A stretch of 64,000 bases of DNA from Flavobacterium sp. AG291 (GCF_003350375.1 NZ_QQAR01000004.1:186001-250000), one strand, 5' to 3'; counted from the stretch's first letter, positions 23,907-32,837 are shown. Numbers and translations: made by a program. Notes: generated from the letters alone by a model not told the origin.

Positions 23907-25187
23907 TTACTCTTCCTTGTCTTCGTCAAAACCAAATTTTCGTAGTTGCGGTGCACTGAAGAATGTTATAGCAATTACCCCCAGTGTGAGACAACCGCCT
24001 GCTACAACTGCCCGAACCGTGCCTAACCAATGCGCCATAACACCACTTTCAAAATCACCTAGTTCATTAGACGAGCTTACAAAAATGGTATTAACTGCTC
24101 CAACACGGCCACGCATGTCATCCGGTGTTACCAGCTGAAGTATAGTACTTCTTATCACAACACTTACTGCATCAAACATTCCGGAAAACAGTAAGAACGC
24201 AAATGAGAGTATAAAATTAGTCGATAGTCCGAAACCTATAATACAAAGTGCAAATCCGGTCACAGCGACGAACAGTTTACGCCCGGGATAAGTTTTCAAC
24301 GGCAAAAAGGCTAATATAGCCAGCGTAAGCATAGCGCCTACACCCGGTGCAGATCGCAATAATCCAAAACCTACCTCATCAACATGTAATATTTCTTTTT
24401 GATATACCGGCAGTAACGCTACCGCCCCACCAAATAAAACCGAAAACATATCGAGCAGCTGTGCACCAAGCAACACAGGAGTTTTAAGCACAAAGCGAAT
24501 ACCCTGGGTAAGACTTTGCAGCATGGGCTCTTTTTCCTTTTTCAGTATAGGTTTCGTTTTTATAGAGAGAATCGGAACAAGCAGTAGCAAAAGAATGATA
24601 ACCACTGTAAACATTCCCGCTAACACACCATCTAACGCAATAGCCAGTCCTGCCGCCAATGGCCCCAGCATTGAACCCGTTTGCCAGGCCATACTACCCC
24701 AGCTCGTAGCATTGGCAAAGTTTTTCCTTGGCACTATCAAAGCGAACAATGAAAAAACAGAAGCCCCCATAAACGAACGAACTATACCTCCACAAAAAAC
24801 AAGAAAATAGATAAAATACAATGTTGTATTTACACCTAGCTCATCAAGTGAAAAAGGAGTAGTAAGCGTAAAAAGACACACCGCAATAATAGCATAGGAA
24901 ACAATGCAAAAGAGCACCATCTTCCGTTTTTCGTTAAGGTCTACGAAATGCCCTGAAAAAAGCGAACAGCCAATTGCCGGTATTACCTCGGCCAGACCGA
25001 CCAAACCTAAAGAAAGCTTATCATTAGTGATATGATAAACCCAGTAATAGATTATGGTAATTTGCATATTAAGGGCAAAAATGAGCCCGAAACGTATGCT
25101 TAGAAATGACTGGAATTCTTTTATTTTTAACGATGGGTTCTTAGCCCAAAATCCGGTTCCTGGTTCTTCAGGCAATTCATTTTCCAA
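23907..25187 (-). CDS. MFS transporter (MFS_3/EntS-like exporter)
   Basis: A 426-residue major facilitator with about twelve membrane helices. The cytoplasmic loop after TM2 reads GHFVDLNEKRKM, the MFS loop motif, and PAIGCSLFSG precedes it; the second-half counterpart is FLPLKTYPGRK. The long acidic N-terminus (MENELPEEPGTGFWAKNP) is cytoplasmic. MFS_3 members related to enterobactin exporter EntS export siderophores or drugs; in Flavobacteriia most have no proven substrate. It is preceded on the same strand, 78 bases upstream, by the GH130 gene, but has its own -7 box, so separate expression is likely. Confidence 0.9.
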   Translation of the reverse strand: MENELPEEPGTGFWAKNPSLKIKEFQSFLSIRFGLIFALNMQITIIYYWVYHITNDKLSLGLVGLAEVIPAIGCSLFSGHFVDLNEKRKMVLFCIVSYAIIAVCLFTLTTPFSLDELGVNTTLYFIYFLVFCGGIVRSFMGASVFSLFALIVPRKNFANATSWGSMAWQTGSMLGPLAAGLAIALDGVLAGMFTVVIILLLLLVPILSIKTKPILKKEKEPMLQSLTQGIRFVLKTPVLLGAQLLDMFSVLFGGAVALLPVYQKEILHVDEVGFGLLRSAPGVGAMLTLAILAFLPLKTYPGRKLFVAVTGFALCIIGFGLSTNFILSFAFLLFSGMFDAVSVVIRSTILQLVTPDDMRGRVGAVNTIFVSSSNELGDFESGVMAHWLGTVRAVVAGGCLTLGVIAITFFSAPQLRKFGFDEDKEE

Positions 25188-25215
25188 TGTAATGTATGCT
25201 ATTGGTTACTTTACA

Positions 25216-25223
25216 CAAAGATA
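25216..25223 (-). promoter_or_regulatory. -7 promoter box for the MFS gene
   Basis: TATCTTTG on the minus strand, exact TAnnTTTG, 29 bases before the ATG. Confidence 0.55.
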
Positions 25224-25235
25224 TTCTATTTCAGG

Positions 25236-25264
25236 ACTGAAAACTGAGGCTGATACTGAAAACT
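25236..25264. repeat. ACTGAAAACT direct repeat
   Basis: ACTGAAAACT occurs at 25236-25245 and 25255-25264 (19-bp period), overlapping the very end of the GH130 frame. Same word family as other gaps in the window. Confidence 0.4.
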
Positions 25265-25265
25265 A

Positions 25266-26729
25266 TCAACCTCCGTTTTTTAGCCTGTCAAGCAATGTAT
25301 CAAGATTTACCGTAGCAAAACCCGAGCTGTGGTCTGACAATCCATAAGGAATAATAAGCTCACCGTTATGAATTATCCCTCCACAGGAATATACCACATT
25401 AGGCACATAACCCTCACGCTCATCGGGGTTAGGTACAATCAACGGATCTTTCAGTCTTCCAATTTCTATGGAAGGATCATTTATATCCAACAGGGAGGCT
25501 GCAATGCTGTACCTGCGCATTGATCCCACGGCGTGGGTAAGTATAAGCCAGCCGGCCTCTGTTTCAATTGGTGAACCACAATTTCCCAACTGAACAAACT
25601 CCCATGGATATTTTGGTTCCTGTATCTTTACAGGATCATCCCACTCGTTAATATTATCGCTATACATAAGGTAATTATTCCAGCCATCGATACGTGAAAG
25701 CATTGCATACTTTCCGTTTATCTTTCTTGGGAACAAAGCCAGATTTTTATTTTTTGCCCCGGCACCATTTAGCGGACTGGTCTTGAATTCATAAAAATCA
25801 GTTGTTTTTAAAAGTTTTGGCATAATATGTACCCCATCATAAGCTGTATAAGTGGCATAATAAATAGTCCTTCCACTATCATCTGTAAACTTAACAAAAC
25901 GGGCATCTTCTATACCTTTGCTCTCAAAATCAGAAATTGGAAAGATAACCCTGTCGCTGATATCAGTATCTTTAGAAAAAGATATCCTTCGGTAACTATC
26001 CGAAAGTGCCAATACAAGATTGTACTGCCTTATAGTCTTGGCATCAGATGTTTTTCCCTTTGCCTCAGCTACCAGGCTTTTCAGTTGTTCATAATCAAAA
26101 CGGTCATCTAGCTTTTCGGTAACATCATTAAGAAATCCTTCATTTATATCGGCCTCTTGCGCTTTTTTAAGAAACAGGTGTTTCTGATAAATTACATTAT
26201 GTATCTTTTCAGCTTCATCTATGTAGTTACTGGCCGGGATAACGGTAATATCATTATTCCTGTCAATAATAGCCCTGCGAAATGCTACTGACGAAACGTG
26301 TCCTTCCCCAACCGCTCTGAAGCTTATAATAACACGTAACTGTCCTTCCTCAAGATTGGTTTGGTCGGGATCCGGAATAACAGACGGATTAAAGAATGCA
26401 GCCGACTCAATAGAATACTCATGGGTAAAGTAAGACCCTATAAGCAGTTTGCAAAACTCATCCATTTTTTCAAAATCACCTCCGGCGATGTCAATGTAGC
26501 GTTTTACGCGTTCGCAATTGCGCAATAGCTTACGGGTAATATTACGGTGTCGTTTGGAGAAATCCTGCAACAGTGGTGATACCAATGCAAAAACCTCATC
26601 TTTATCCAACACCAATATTTTTCGAATCAAATCTATAGCGCGCTCTTCTCCATTAAAAAAATAACGAGCTATAACACGAGTAGCATCCGGCGACACCTTA
26701 ACAGGTTTCCTTTCAATCGTCAGTCTCAT
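25266..26729 (-). CDS. Glycoside hydrolase family 130 protein (beta-mannoside phosphorylase-like)
   Basis: The start is ATG 26729 (MRLTIERKPVKV): a -7 box covers the earlier in-frame ATG at 26786. The 487-residue product has an extra helical N-terminal part (about 1-170) before the five-bladed GH130 propeller, with landmarks such as IEDARFVKF, TAYDG, NLALFPRKINGKYAMLSRIDGWNNYLMYSD, GNCGSPIETEAGWLILTHAVG and PNVVYSCGGI. GH130 enzymes split beta-mannosidic links by phosphorolysis, or hydrolysis in some subgroups. The long N-terminus matches the larger GH130 group of Bacteroidota. No signal peptide, so cytoplasmic. No polysaccharide-utilisation genes lie beside it, so its role may be in intracellular glycan or reserve turnover (inference). 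Confidence 0.85.
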   Translation of the reverse strand: MRLTIERKPVKVSPDATRVIARYFFNGEERAIDLIRKILVLDKDEVFALVSPLLQDFSKRHRNITRKLLRNCERVKRYIDIAGGDFEKMDEFCKLLIGSYFTHEYSIESAAFFNPSVIPDPDQTNLEEGQLRVIISFRAVGEGHVSSVAFRRAIIDRNNDITVIPASNYIDEAEKIHNVIYQKHLFLKKAQEADINEGFLNDVTEKLDDRFDYEQLKSLVAEAKGKTSDAKTIRQYNLVLALSDSYRRISFSKDTDISDRVIFPISDFESKGIEDARFVKFTDDSGRTIYYATYTAYDGVHIMPKLLKTTDFYEFKTSPLNGAGAKNKNLALFPRKINGKYAMLSRIDGWNNYLMYSDNINEWDDPVKIQEPKYPWEFVQLGNCGSPIETEAGWLILTHAVGSMRRYSIAASLLDINDPSIEIGRLKDPLIVPNPDEREGYVPNVVYSCGGIIHNGELIIPYGLSDHSSGFATVNLDTLLDRLKNGG

Positions 26730-26783
26730 AAGGATAGTATTTATATCTGCTAAAGGGGGCAGATTTTGTGAACCTCTAAAATA

Positions 26784-26791
26784 CAAATATA
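26784..26791 (-). promoter_or_regulatory. -7 promoter box for the GH130 gene
   Basis: TATATTTG on the minus strand, exact TAnnTTTG, 55 bases before the ATG at 26729. Confidence 0.6.
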
Positions 26792-26905
26792 ATTTATATC
26801 AATATCGGGCTAAAATGCTAAAGTTAAGGTAAAATACTACACGAAAACTACATAAAGAAGCCAGGAGTAATGATAGCGAAATGTAAAATTCACAATAGTT
26901 TTAAG

Positions 26906-26913
26906 TATCTTTG
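26906..26913 (+). promoter_or_regulatory. -7 promoter box for purK-purE
   Basis: TATCTTTG, exact TAnnTTTG, 24 bases before the purK ATG. Confidence 0.65.
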
Positions 26914-26937
26914 CGGTTGCAAAATAAAAGCTGATAA

Positions 26938-28089
26938 ATGAATTATTTTTCTTCTGATTTTAAGTTAGGCATTTTAGGGGGCGGACAGCTTGGCAAAATG
27001 ATGCTAACCGATACCCGTAAATTTGACATTCAAACGTATGTACTGGACCCTAGTGATGAAGCTCCCTGCAAGGTAGGAAGCAACAAATTCTTTAAGGGCG
27101 ACCTTATGGATTTTGATACCGTATATAACTTTGGAAAACAGGTTGATGTCCTGACTTTTGAAATTGAACTGGTAAACATTCCGGCTCTTGAAAAACTGGA
27201 AGCAGAAGGTATTAAAGTTTATCCTTCACCAAAAAACCTTAACCTTATACAGAATAAAGGAACTCAAAAAGATTTTTACGCACAACATAATATACCAACA
27301 GCCGAATATAAAAGATTTGACAATCTTGATACACTAAAAGAGGCTGTTGCTAATGGAGAGTTTTCTTTTCCTTTTATATGGAAAAGCACCGAAGGTGGTT
27401 ATGACGGAAATGGCGTTAAAGTAATACGCTGTGCAGAAAGTTTTAACGGAATGCCGAATGTTCAGTGTATTGCTGAGGTAATGATACCTTTCAAAAACGA
27501 GCTTGCTGTTATTGTTGCCAGAAATCCTTCCGGCGATATAAAAACATATCCGGTTGTAGAAATGGAATTCCATCCAGAGGCTAATCAGGTAGAGTATGTT
27601 ATATGCCCTGCCCGTATTGATGATACAGTTGCTAATAAAGCGAGAGCCATTGCTCTTAAAGTGTCTGAACACTTTAACCATGTAGGTCTTTTAGCTGTAG
27701 AAATGTTCCAGACGGAAGATGACCAGATTTTAGTAAATGAGGTAGCTCCAAGACCACACAATAGCGGACACTATTCTATTGAAGCCAGCTATACATCACA
27801 ATTTGAACAGCACATCCGTGCCATACTTGACCTTCCACTTGGAAACACTGACAGTAAAGTAGCCGGGATCATGGTAAATCTTGTAGGAGCGGAAGGCTTT
27901 TCAGGAAATGTTGTTTACGAAAACATCGAAAAGATAATTGGTATGGATGGCGTTACCCCTCACATCTATGGAAAGAAACAAACAAGGCCTTTCCGTAAAA
28001 TGGGACACGTTACCATAGTAAATGAAGACATTGCCGAAGCACGCAGAATTGCAGCCGAAGTAAAAAACACAATACGAGTAATCGCTTAA
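26938..28089 (+). CDS. purK: 5-(carboxyamino)imidazole ribonucleotide synthase
   Basis: A 383-residue ATP-grasp enzyme: N-terminal pre-grasp domain with LGILGGGQLGKMM (about 10-22), ATP-grasp core with KSTEGGYDGNGV (about 150-160), ELAVIVAR, and the metal-binding NEVAPRPHNSGHYSIEA (about 263-279) highly typical of PurK. It converts AIR, ATP and bicarbonate to N5-CAIR in de novo purine synthesis, in the cytoplasm. purE, which uses its product, follows after 71 bases on the same strand, so the pair forms an operon with a clear promoter. Confidence 0.97.
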   Translation: MNYFSSDFKLGILGGGQLGKMMLTDTRKFDIQTYVLDPSDEAPCKVGSNKFFKGDLMDFDTVYNFGKQVDVLTFEIELVNIPALEKLEAEGIKVYPSPKNLNLIQNKGTQKDFYAQHNIPTAEYKRFDNLDTLKEAVANGEFSFPFIWKSTEGGYDGNGVKVIRCAESFNGMPNVQCIAEVMIPFKNELAVIVARNPSGDIKTYPVVEMEFHPEANQVEYVICPARIDDTVANKARAIALKVSEHFNHVGLLAVEMFQTEDDQILVNEVAPRPHNSGHYSIEASYTSQFEQHIRAILDLPLGNTDSKVAGIMVNLVGAEGFSGNVVYENIEKIIGMDGVTPHIYGKKQTRPFRKMGHVTIVNEDIAEARRIAAEVKNTIRVIA

Positions 28090-28124
28090 TTATTCAAGGT
28101 TATAAGTTTAGGGTCCAGCGTTAA

Positions 28125-28152
28125 CCCGAAACTCAAAACCCGAAACTCAAAA
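28125..28152. repeat. Tandem 14-bp repeat in the purK-purE gap
   Basis: CCCGAAACTCAAAA occurs twice in direct succession (28125-28138 and 28139-28152). It fills much of the 71-base gap just before the purE ATG. Confidence 0.6.
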
Positions 28153-28160
28153 CATTAAAA

Positions 28161-28649
28161 ATGAAAGTAGGAATTATAATGGGCTCTATATCGGATATGC
28201 CGGTAATGCAGGATGCCATAGATGTATTAAAAGAATTTGGAATCGAAACAGAAGTAGATATCGTTTCGGCTCACCGTACACCCGAAAAACTTTTTGAATA
28301 CAGCACCACAGCACATACTCGTGGTGTAAACGTAATTATTGCCGGTGCAGGTGGAGCAGCCCACCTACCGGGAATGGTAGCGAGTATGAGTCCACTTCCT
28401 GTAATAGGTGTTCCTGTAAAATCAAGCAACTCTATTGACGGATGGGACAGCGTGCTTTCTATCCTTCAAATGCCGGGTGGCGTACCTGTAGCAACAGTAG
28501 CTCTTAACGGAGCTAAAAATGCAGGTATCCTTGCAGCGCAGATATTAGGCAGCCATGACAAACTTGTACAGGCAAAAATGATTGCTTATAAATTAAGCCT
28601 TAAAGAAGCTGTAAACAAGGCATCTGAAGAATTGAAGAATAGAAAATAG
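28161..28649 (+). CDS. purE: 5-(carboxyamino)imidazole ribonucleotide mutase
   Basis: A 162-residue class I Pur[11 protein letters not shown] (about 8-17) with the phosphate-binding serine, SAHRTPE (about 40-46) containing the catalytic His, and [13 protein letters not shown] (about 67-79). It rearranges N5-CAIR to CAIR. Presence of purK beside it confirms the mutase (class I) rather than the carboxylase role. Cytoplasmic, octameric in relatives. A tandem 14-bp repeat lies immediately upstream of its ATG. Confidence 0.97.
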   Translation: MKVGIIMGSISDMPVMQDAIDVLKEFGIETEVDIVSAHRTPEKLFEYSTTAHTRGVNVIIAGAGGAAHLPGMVASMSPLPVIGVPVKSSNSIDGWDSVLSILQMPGGVPVATVALNGAKNAGILAAQILGSHDKLVQAKMIAYKLSLKEAVNKASEELKNRK

Positions 28650-28679
28650 TTTTGTAACTTTGGTAAAAACAAAGCTGCT

Positions 28680-28910
28680 ATGGATATTCAGGCTTCAAAA
28701 ATAGAACTTGCAAAATTGATTCTTGATTTAGAAGATTCTAAATTAGTTCAGAAAATCATGGATTTACTAAAATCTGAGACTAATTTAAGTTCTAAACAAA
28801 AAGAATACATCGATGCTTCAATTTCTGAATTAGAAAATGGGCAAGGAATACCGCACAGTATGGTAATGGAAGAAACAAAAGCCAGATATTCAAAATATTT
28901 TAAAGAATGA
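28680..28910 (+). CDS. Putative antitoxin of a ParE/RelE-type module
   Basis: A 76-residue, highly charged, helical protein. The C-terminal half (LSSKQKEYIDASISELENGQGIPHSMVMEETKARY) fits the addiction-module antitoxin pattern of a DNA-binding or oligomerising helix followed by a toxin-wrapping segment with a motif like E..G.g.pw..v. Its stop overlaps the start of the toxin-like frame as ATGA (28907-28910), the usual antitoxin-first arrangement. The cognate toxin gene is frameshifted (28907-29196), so this may be an orphaned antitoxin. It lies 30 bases after purE and could be read with it. Confidence 0.65.
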   Translation: MDIQASKIELAKLILDLEDSKLVQKIMDLLKSETNLSSKQKEYIDASISELENGQGIPHSMVMEETKARYSKYFKE

Positions 28911-29196
28911 AGATAATCTGGTCTCCTCTTGCAAAGATTGATTATTGGAAAAATATCGAATATCTGGAAAATGAATGGTCTCCCAAAGAGGTCATTTCTT
29001 TTATTAAAGAAGTTGAATATAACATCGATCTACTTCAAAAAAATAATATTTTTTTGTAAAGACAGGTTATAAAAATGTTTACAAACTAATCATCGTAAAA
29101 CAAGTTTCATTATTCTATAGAATTGACGACAATAGAATAGAATTACTTAGATTCTGGAATAACTATCAGGATTTAAGCAAATTTAAACTAAAATAA
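28907..29196 (+). pseudogene. ParE/RelE-like toxin gene with a -1 frameshift
   Basis: The first frame from ATG 28907 gives 50 residues (MKIIWSPLAKIDYWKNIEYL...) and stops at TAA 29057-29059. The -1 frame continues at once as VKTGYKNVYKLIIVKQVSLF... to TAA at 29194-29196. Joined, the two halves make a 96-residue protein of normal ParE length, with the N-terminal WSPLAxxDYW and the C-terminal YRIDDNRIELLRFWNNYQ features. The break lies in a run of seven T; in-frame codons ATT TTT TTG TAA spell the canonical slippery heptamer T TTT TTG right before the stop. Possible readings: decayed toxin, phase-variable homopolymer, sequencing error, or programmed -1 frameshifting. Confidence 0.7.
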
Positions 29197-29208
29197 TCTT
29201 AATGTAAG

Positions 29209-31236
29209 ATGAACGTACTTACTAAAAAATTCACCACCAGACATGATACTGCTCCTTTTAGCAGCATAAAGAATGAAGACTTTTTACCTGCCATAAAACA
29301 AGGCATTGATGCAGCACGCCAAGAAATTGACGCGATAGTTGCCAATCCTGATACACCTACTTTTGAAAACACTATCGAAGCCATGACCTTTGGCGGTGAG
29401 ATTCTGGAACGTGCTTCAAGCATTTTCTTTAATCTGCATTCAGCAGAAACCAATGATGAGATACAGAAGATTGCCATGGAGGTTTCTCCCCTTCTATCAG
29501 AATTTGGCAATGATGTAAGACTCAATACTGCACTTTTTGAACGCGTAAAAGCGGTTTATAACCAAAAAGACAGTCTGAACCTTACTGAAGAACAAAAGAC
29601 ACTTCTTGACAAACAGTACAAAAGCTTTGCTCGTAACGGAGCCAATCTACCGGAAGACAAAAAGAATAAACTTCGCGAAATAGACATGGAGCTCTCTAAG
29701 CTTAGCCTTCAGTTTGGGGAAAACGTATTGGCTGAAACCAATGCCTACCAATTACACATAACTAACGAAGCTGATCTTTCAGGTTTGCCGGAAGGAACTA
29801 TAGAAGCAGCGCGTGAACTGGCAGCATCACTTGAAAAAGAAGGCTGGATATTTACACTGGACTATCCTAGCTATGTTCCTTTTATGACGTATGCGGACAA
29901 TCGCGAATTACGTAAAGAACTGGCTATCGCTTTTGGTGCCAAAGGTTTCCAGAAGAACAAATTTGACAACCAGGAAATTGTCTTAAAAATAGCTAAACTA
30001 CGCCATCAGCGCGCCGAGCTATTAGGCTATGCCTCTCATGCCAATTTTGTACTGGAAGAACGTATGGCAGAAAGTCCTGAAAAGGTAAAATCTTTCCTGA
30101 ACGACCTTTTAGCTAAAGCTAAACCGGCTGCCCAAAAAGAATTTGCCGAACTGACAGCTTTCGCTAAGGAAACTGACGGCATTGATCATCTGGAGAAATG
30201 GGATGGTGCCTATTATTCCGAAAAGCTGAAACAAAAATTATTCAATCTTGACGACGAGAAACTAAAACCATACTTCAAGCTGGAAAACGTGCTTAACGGT
30301 GCCTTTACCATTGCCGGTAAATTATACGGCCTTACATTTGAAGAAGTGCAGGACATCGACAAATACCATAAAGACGTTACTACATACGAAGTAAAAGACG
30401 AAAACGATAATCTTGTCGCAATCTTCTATGCCGATTTCTTCCCGCGTAAAGGGAAACGCAATGGCGCCTGGATGACGTCGTTCAAATCGCAATATGTAAA
30501 AGAGGGTGTAAACGAAAGACCTCATGTTTCTATAGTTTGCAACTTTACAAAGCCAACTGAAACAAAACCTTCGCTACTTACATTTAACGAAGTTACCACG
30601 TTGTTCCATGAATTTGGGCATGCCCTACACGGTATGCTTGCCGACACTATTTATCCAAGCCTGAGTGGAACGAGTGTATACTGGGACTTTGTAGAACTAC
30701 CAAGCCAGGTAATGGAAAACTGGTGTTATGAGCCGGAAGCTTTAGCCTTGTTTGCTCACCACTACCAAACAGGTGAAGTTATTCCAATGGAGTATATTAA
30801 TAAGATAAAAGAAAGTGCGAGTTTTCAGGAAGGAATGGCTACAATGCGCCAGTTAAGCTTTGGATTATTGGATATGGGATGGCATAGCTCCGACCCAACA
30901 GGCATTACCGACCTTAAAACTTTTGAAACCGAACAGTTTGCCCCTACCCAGCTTTATCCAGATGTAAAGGAAAACGCAATGAGTACTGCTTTCTCTCATA
31001 TTTTCCAGGGAGGATATTCATCGGGTTACTACAGCTATAAATGGGCTGAGGTTCTTGATGCCGATGCTTTTGAATATTTTCAGGAGAAAGGCATCTTTGA
31101 CAGGGAAACCGCTAATAAATTCAAAGACAATGTTCTTTCTAAAGGAGGAACGGAACACCCTATGATACTTTACAAACGTTTCCGAGGTCACGAACCAAGA
31201 CCTGAAGCTTTATTGAAAAGAGCAGGATTATTATAG
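29209..31236 (+). CDS. dcp: M3 family metallopeptidase (peptidyl-dipeptidase Dcp / oligopeptidase A type)
   Basis: A 675-residue M3A zinc peptidase. The active-site motif LFHEFGHALHG (HExGH, near residue 466) is intact, with the third ligand in WDFVELPSQVMENW and the substrate-side tail GYSSGYYSYKWAEVLDADAF. There is no signal peptide, so the enzyme is cytoplasmic and cleaves imported or degraded peptides, releasing dipeptides from the C-terminus (Dcp) or acting as an oligopeptidase (OpdA); these two cannot be separated by eye. The gene starts 13 bases after the frameshifted toxin but is probably an independent core gene. A bidirectional terminator follows. Confidence 0.93.
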   Translation: MNVLTKKFTTRHDTAPFSSIKNEDFLPAIKQGIDAARQEIDAIVANPDTPTFENTIEAMTFGGEILERASSIFFNLHSAETNDEIQKIAMEVSPLLSEFGNDVRLNTALFERVKAVYNQKDSLNLTEEQKTLLDKQYKSFARNGANLPEDKKNKLREIDMELSKLSLQFGENVLAETNAYQLHITNEADLSGLPEGTIEAARELAASLEKEGWIFTLDYPSYVPFMTYADNRELRKELAIAFGAKGFQKNKFDNQEIVLKIAKLRHQRAELLGYASHANFVLEERMAESPEKVKSFLNDLLAKAKPAAQKEFAELTAFAKETDGIDHLEKWDGAYYSEKLKQKLFNLDDEKLKPYFKLENVLNGAFTIAGKLYGLTFEEVQDIDKYHKDVTTYEVKDENDNLVAIFYADFFPRKGKRNGAWMTSFKSQYVKEGVNERPHVSIVCNFTKPTETKPSLLTFNEVTTLFHEFGHALHGMLADTIYPSLSGTSVYWDFVELPSQVMENWCYEPEALALFAHHYQTGEVIPMEYINKIKESASFQEGMATMRQLSFGLLDMGWHSSDPTGITDLKTFETEQFAPTQLYPDVKENAMSTAFSHIFQGGYSSGYYSYKWAEVLDADAFEYFQEKGIFDRETANKFKDNVLSKGGTEHPMILYKRFRGHEPRPEALLKRAGLL

Positions 31237-31260
31237 ATTATTTAAAACTCTAATATCAAA

Positions 31261-31289
31261 AAACCCCGAAGCATTCGACTTTGGGGTTT
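31261..31289. terminator. Bidirectional intrinsic terminator
   Basis: AAACCCCGAAG / CTTTGGGGTTT stem with a 7-base loop, followed by ATTTTTTA on the + strand and T-rich sequence on the minus. Shared by dcp and the convergent membrane protein gene. Confidence 0.85.
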
Positions 31290-31294
31290 ATTTT

Positions 31295-31819
31295 TTAGGC
31301 CGGATTTGGCGTAAGACCTGATTCGTCATGTGGTTCGTTTACCTGTGCGTCAGTTACAGGCTGTGTGTTTTCCGCTGATGGCGGACTGACTATAGCCGGT
31401 GTATCGGGTGCAGTAACAGGCGTGACATCAACAGGACTTGTTGTTGCTACCGCAACACCTCCGCTTCCTGAGTTTGTCATTGGCATTTTAGCAATATAAG
31501 TACTGAATAAGCCTTCAATAAAATCGCTACCCGCATAACCGGCCGCAATTACAGTAAAAACAAACTGATTCCCTATATATTCGCCATTCTGCACATCAGG
31601 CTGATCGGAAAAACCATTTACCAAAACATACAACGCACCAGCTAAAAATCCAATAAAAAGGCTAACCATAAGTCGGCCCCCATTAAGATCCTCCTTGTTG
31701 CTGGTTTGTGCATTGGCATCAGATAATTTCTTTAGTCCAATAGCCATTCTAATACCCTGTCCCAAAAGACCCAGAAGACCTCCCAGTAAAATTTTTTCTA
31801 TAATCTGTTGTGGTGTCAT
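31295..31819 (-). CDS. Small membrane protein with Pro/Thr-rich tail
   Basis: Not recognised. The start is ATG 31819 (MTPQQIIEKIL). Of 174 residues, the first part has two or three hydrophobic segments (ILLGGLLGLLGQGI, LMVSLFIGFLAGALYVLV, FVFTVIAAGYAG), and the final 60 residues are a low-complexity tail rich in Pro, Thr, Val and Ala (SPVDVTPVTAPDTPAIV..), ending acidic. The layout suggests an inner-membrane anchor with a flexible tail in the periplasm or cytoplasm. It shares a terminator with dcp and stands alone otherwise. Confidence 0.7.
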   Translation of the reverse strand: MTPQQIIEKILLGGLLGLLGQGIRMAIGLKKLSDANAQTSNKEDLNGGRLMVSLFIGFLAGALYVLVNGFSDQPDVQNGEYIGNQFVFTVIAAGYAGSDFIEGLFSTYIAKMPMTNSGSGGVAVATTSPVDVTPVTAPDTPAIVSPPSAENTQPVTDAQVNEPHDESGLTPNPA

Positions 31820-31913
31820 AAATTTAAATAGGTTAATGTGTAGATACAAATCTCAACATAAATCCAGTTCCTGAAATAGGTGTTTTTACCTGATTTTCAA
31901 ACCTCTCAGAAAC

Positions 31914-31947
31914 AAAAAAATAGCCCCGGGATGAATCCGCAGGGCTA
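31914..31947 (-). terminator. Intrinsic terminator of the PEGA-like gene
   Basis: TAGCCC (31921-31926) / GGGCTA (31942-31947) with further inner pairing, followed on the minus strand by seven T. Confidence 0.75.
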
Positions 31948-32018
31948 CACATAATTACCGGTGCCAAACCAGCCAATAAACGACAGGCACCTATCATAAA
32001 ATAACCATGTTTTAATAA

Positions 32019-32681
32019 TTATTTTTTTGCAAGACGTGTTGAGAAATCGGAGATAACATTCTGGTATTTGCGAAGTACCCTATCCCAGTCGTGAAACTGT
32101 TCATCAGCCTTAACACTTGTACCACTTGCCCCTGATGATTCGCTCACCAGTTTCACTTTAAATGTTAGCGGTTCTGATTTAGACAATTTTATTATAAGAC
32201 GTGTTCTTATAGTATTCTGTTGGAACGACTGCACACTCCATGCCGTACGCAGGTATGAAGTCTCTTTGTCGCTAACTTCAATAGCATCGAAATAATCGGT
32301 TACGATTTGGGAAGTAAGCTTCCATGCCTCATTAATATTCAGGTCTTTATTTACTTCAATTGAAAAATCAACATTAGCATGGTCAGTTTTAATGGAAGCT
32401 TCTTCAGCATCATCTCTTTTCATTTCAAAATAAACGCTTTTAGGCGCTTCCGGACCCGCTTTTTTTCCACATACCGTTGATTCATATTTAAGAAAACCCG
32501 GTTTTTCAACTTTCACTTTGTAGCATTCGTCTTTATCGATCTTTAGTTTATAGGTCCCTACAGCAACCTGCTGTCCGTTAACTATAATATTCGCATCAGG
32601 TTCAGAAGCACTCACTTTTACAGTCTGAGCCTGTATTGCCGCACATATAAGCAGCATCAGCATTGTAATTTTTGTTTTCAT
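32019..32681 (-). CDS. Secreted PEGA-domain-like protein
   Basis: A 220-residue exported protein (signal peptide MKTKITMLMLLICAAIQAQ). Residues about 20-90 resemble a PEGA domain: SASEPDANIIVNGQQVAVGTYKLKIDKDECYKVKVEKPGFLKYE, with the typical small beta sandwich and a pair of Cys (in DECYK and TVCGKK) that may form a disulfide. The C-terminal 120 residues are alpha/beta, unassigned (INEAWKLTSQIVTDYF, ESSGASGTSVKADEQFHDW). Periplasmic or outer-membrane-associated; PEGA domains are thought to act in surface-layer or glycan binding. No operon partner. Confidence 0.7.
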   Translation of the reverse strand: MKTKITMLMLLICAAIQAQTVKVSASEPDANIIVNGQQVAVGTYKLKIDKDECYKVKVEKPGFLKYESTVCGKKAGPEAPKSVYFEMKRDDAEEASIKTDHANVDFSIEVNKDLNINEAWKLTSQIVTDYFDAIEVSDKETSYLRTAWSVQSFQQNTIRTRLIIKLSKSEPLTFKVKLVSESSGASGTSVKADEQFHDWDRVLRKYQNVISDFSTRLAKK

Positions 32682-32801
32682 AATAGTATATTTTAAGGTT
32701 ATTTATGATACCTCAAAATTCACTATTACCTTTTTTGAATTACTTCTGTATTCAACTGAAAAGGAATAGGTTTTTACCTATAGAGAAATCTCCTTAAATA
32801 A

Positions 32802-32830
32802 CTTTCAAATATTTTTGAAAGTTTGAAAAT
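32802..32830. promoter_or_regulatory. Candidate operator of the GbsR-type regulator
   Basis: CTTTCAAA (32802-32809) / TTTGAAAG (32814-32821) is a perfect 8-4-8 inverted repeat just upstream of the -7 box, running into TGAAAGTTTGAAAAT (32816-32830). Nearly the same string recurs at 33389-33402 before the next gene. Confidence 0.5.
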
Positions 32831-32837
32831 AAATTTA

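Noticed and set aside
28125-28152. CRISPR-like repeat
   Set aside because: Only two directly adjacent 14-bp units, no spacers and no cas genes.
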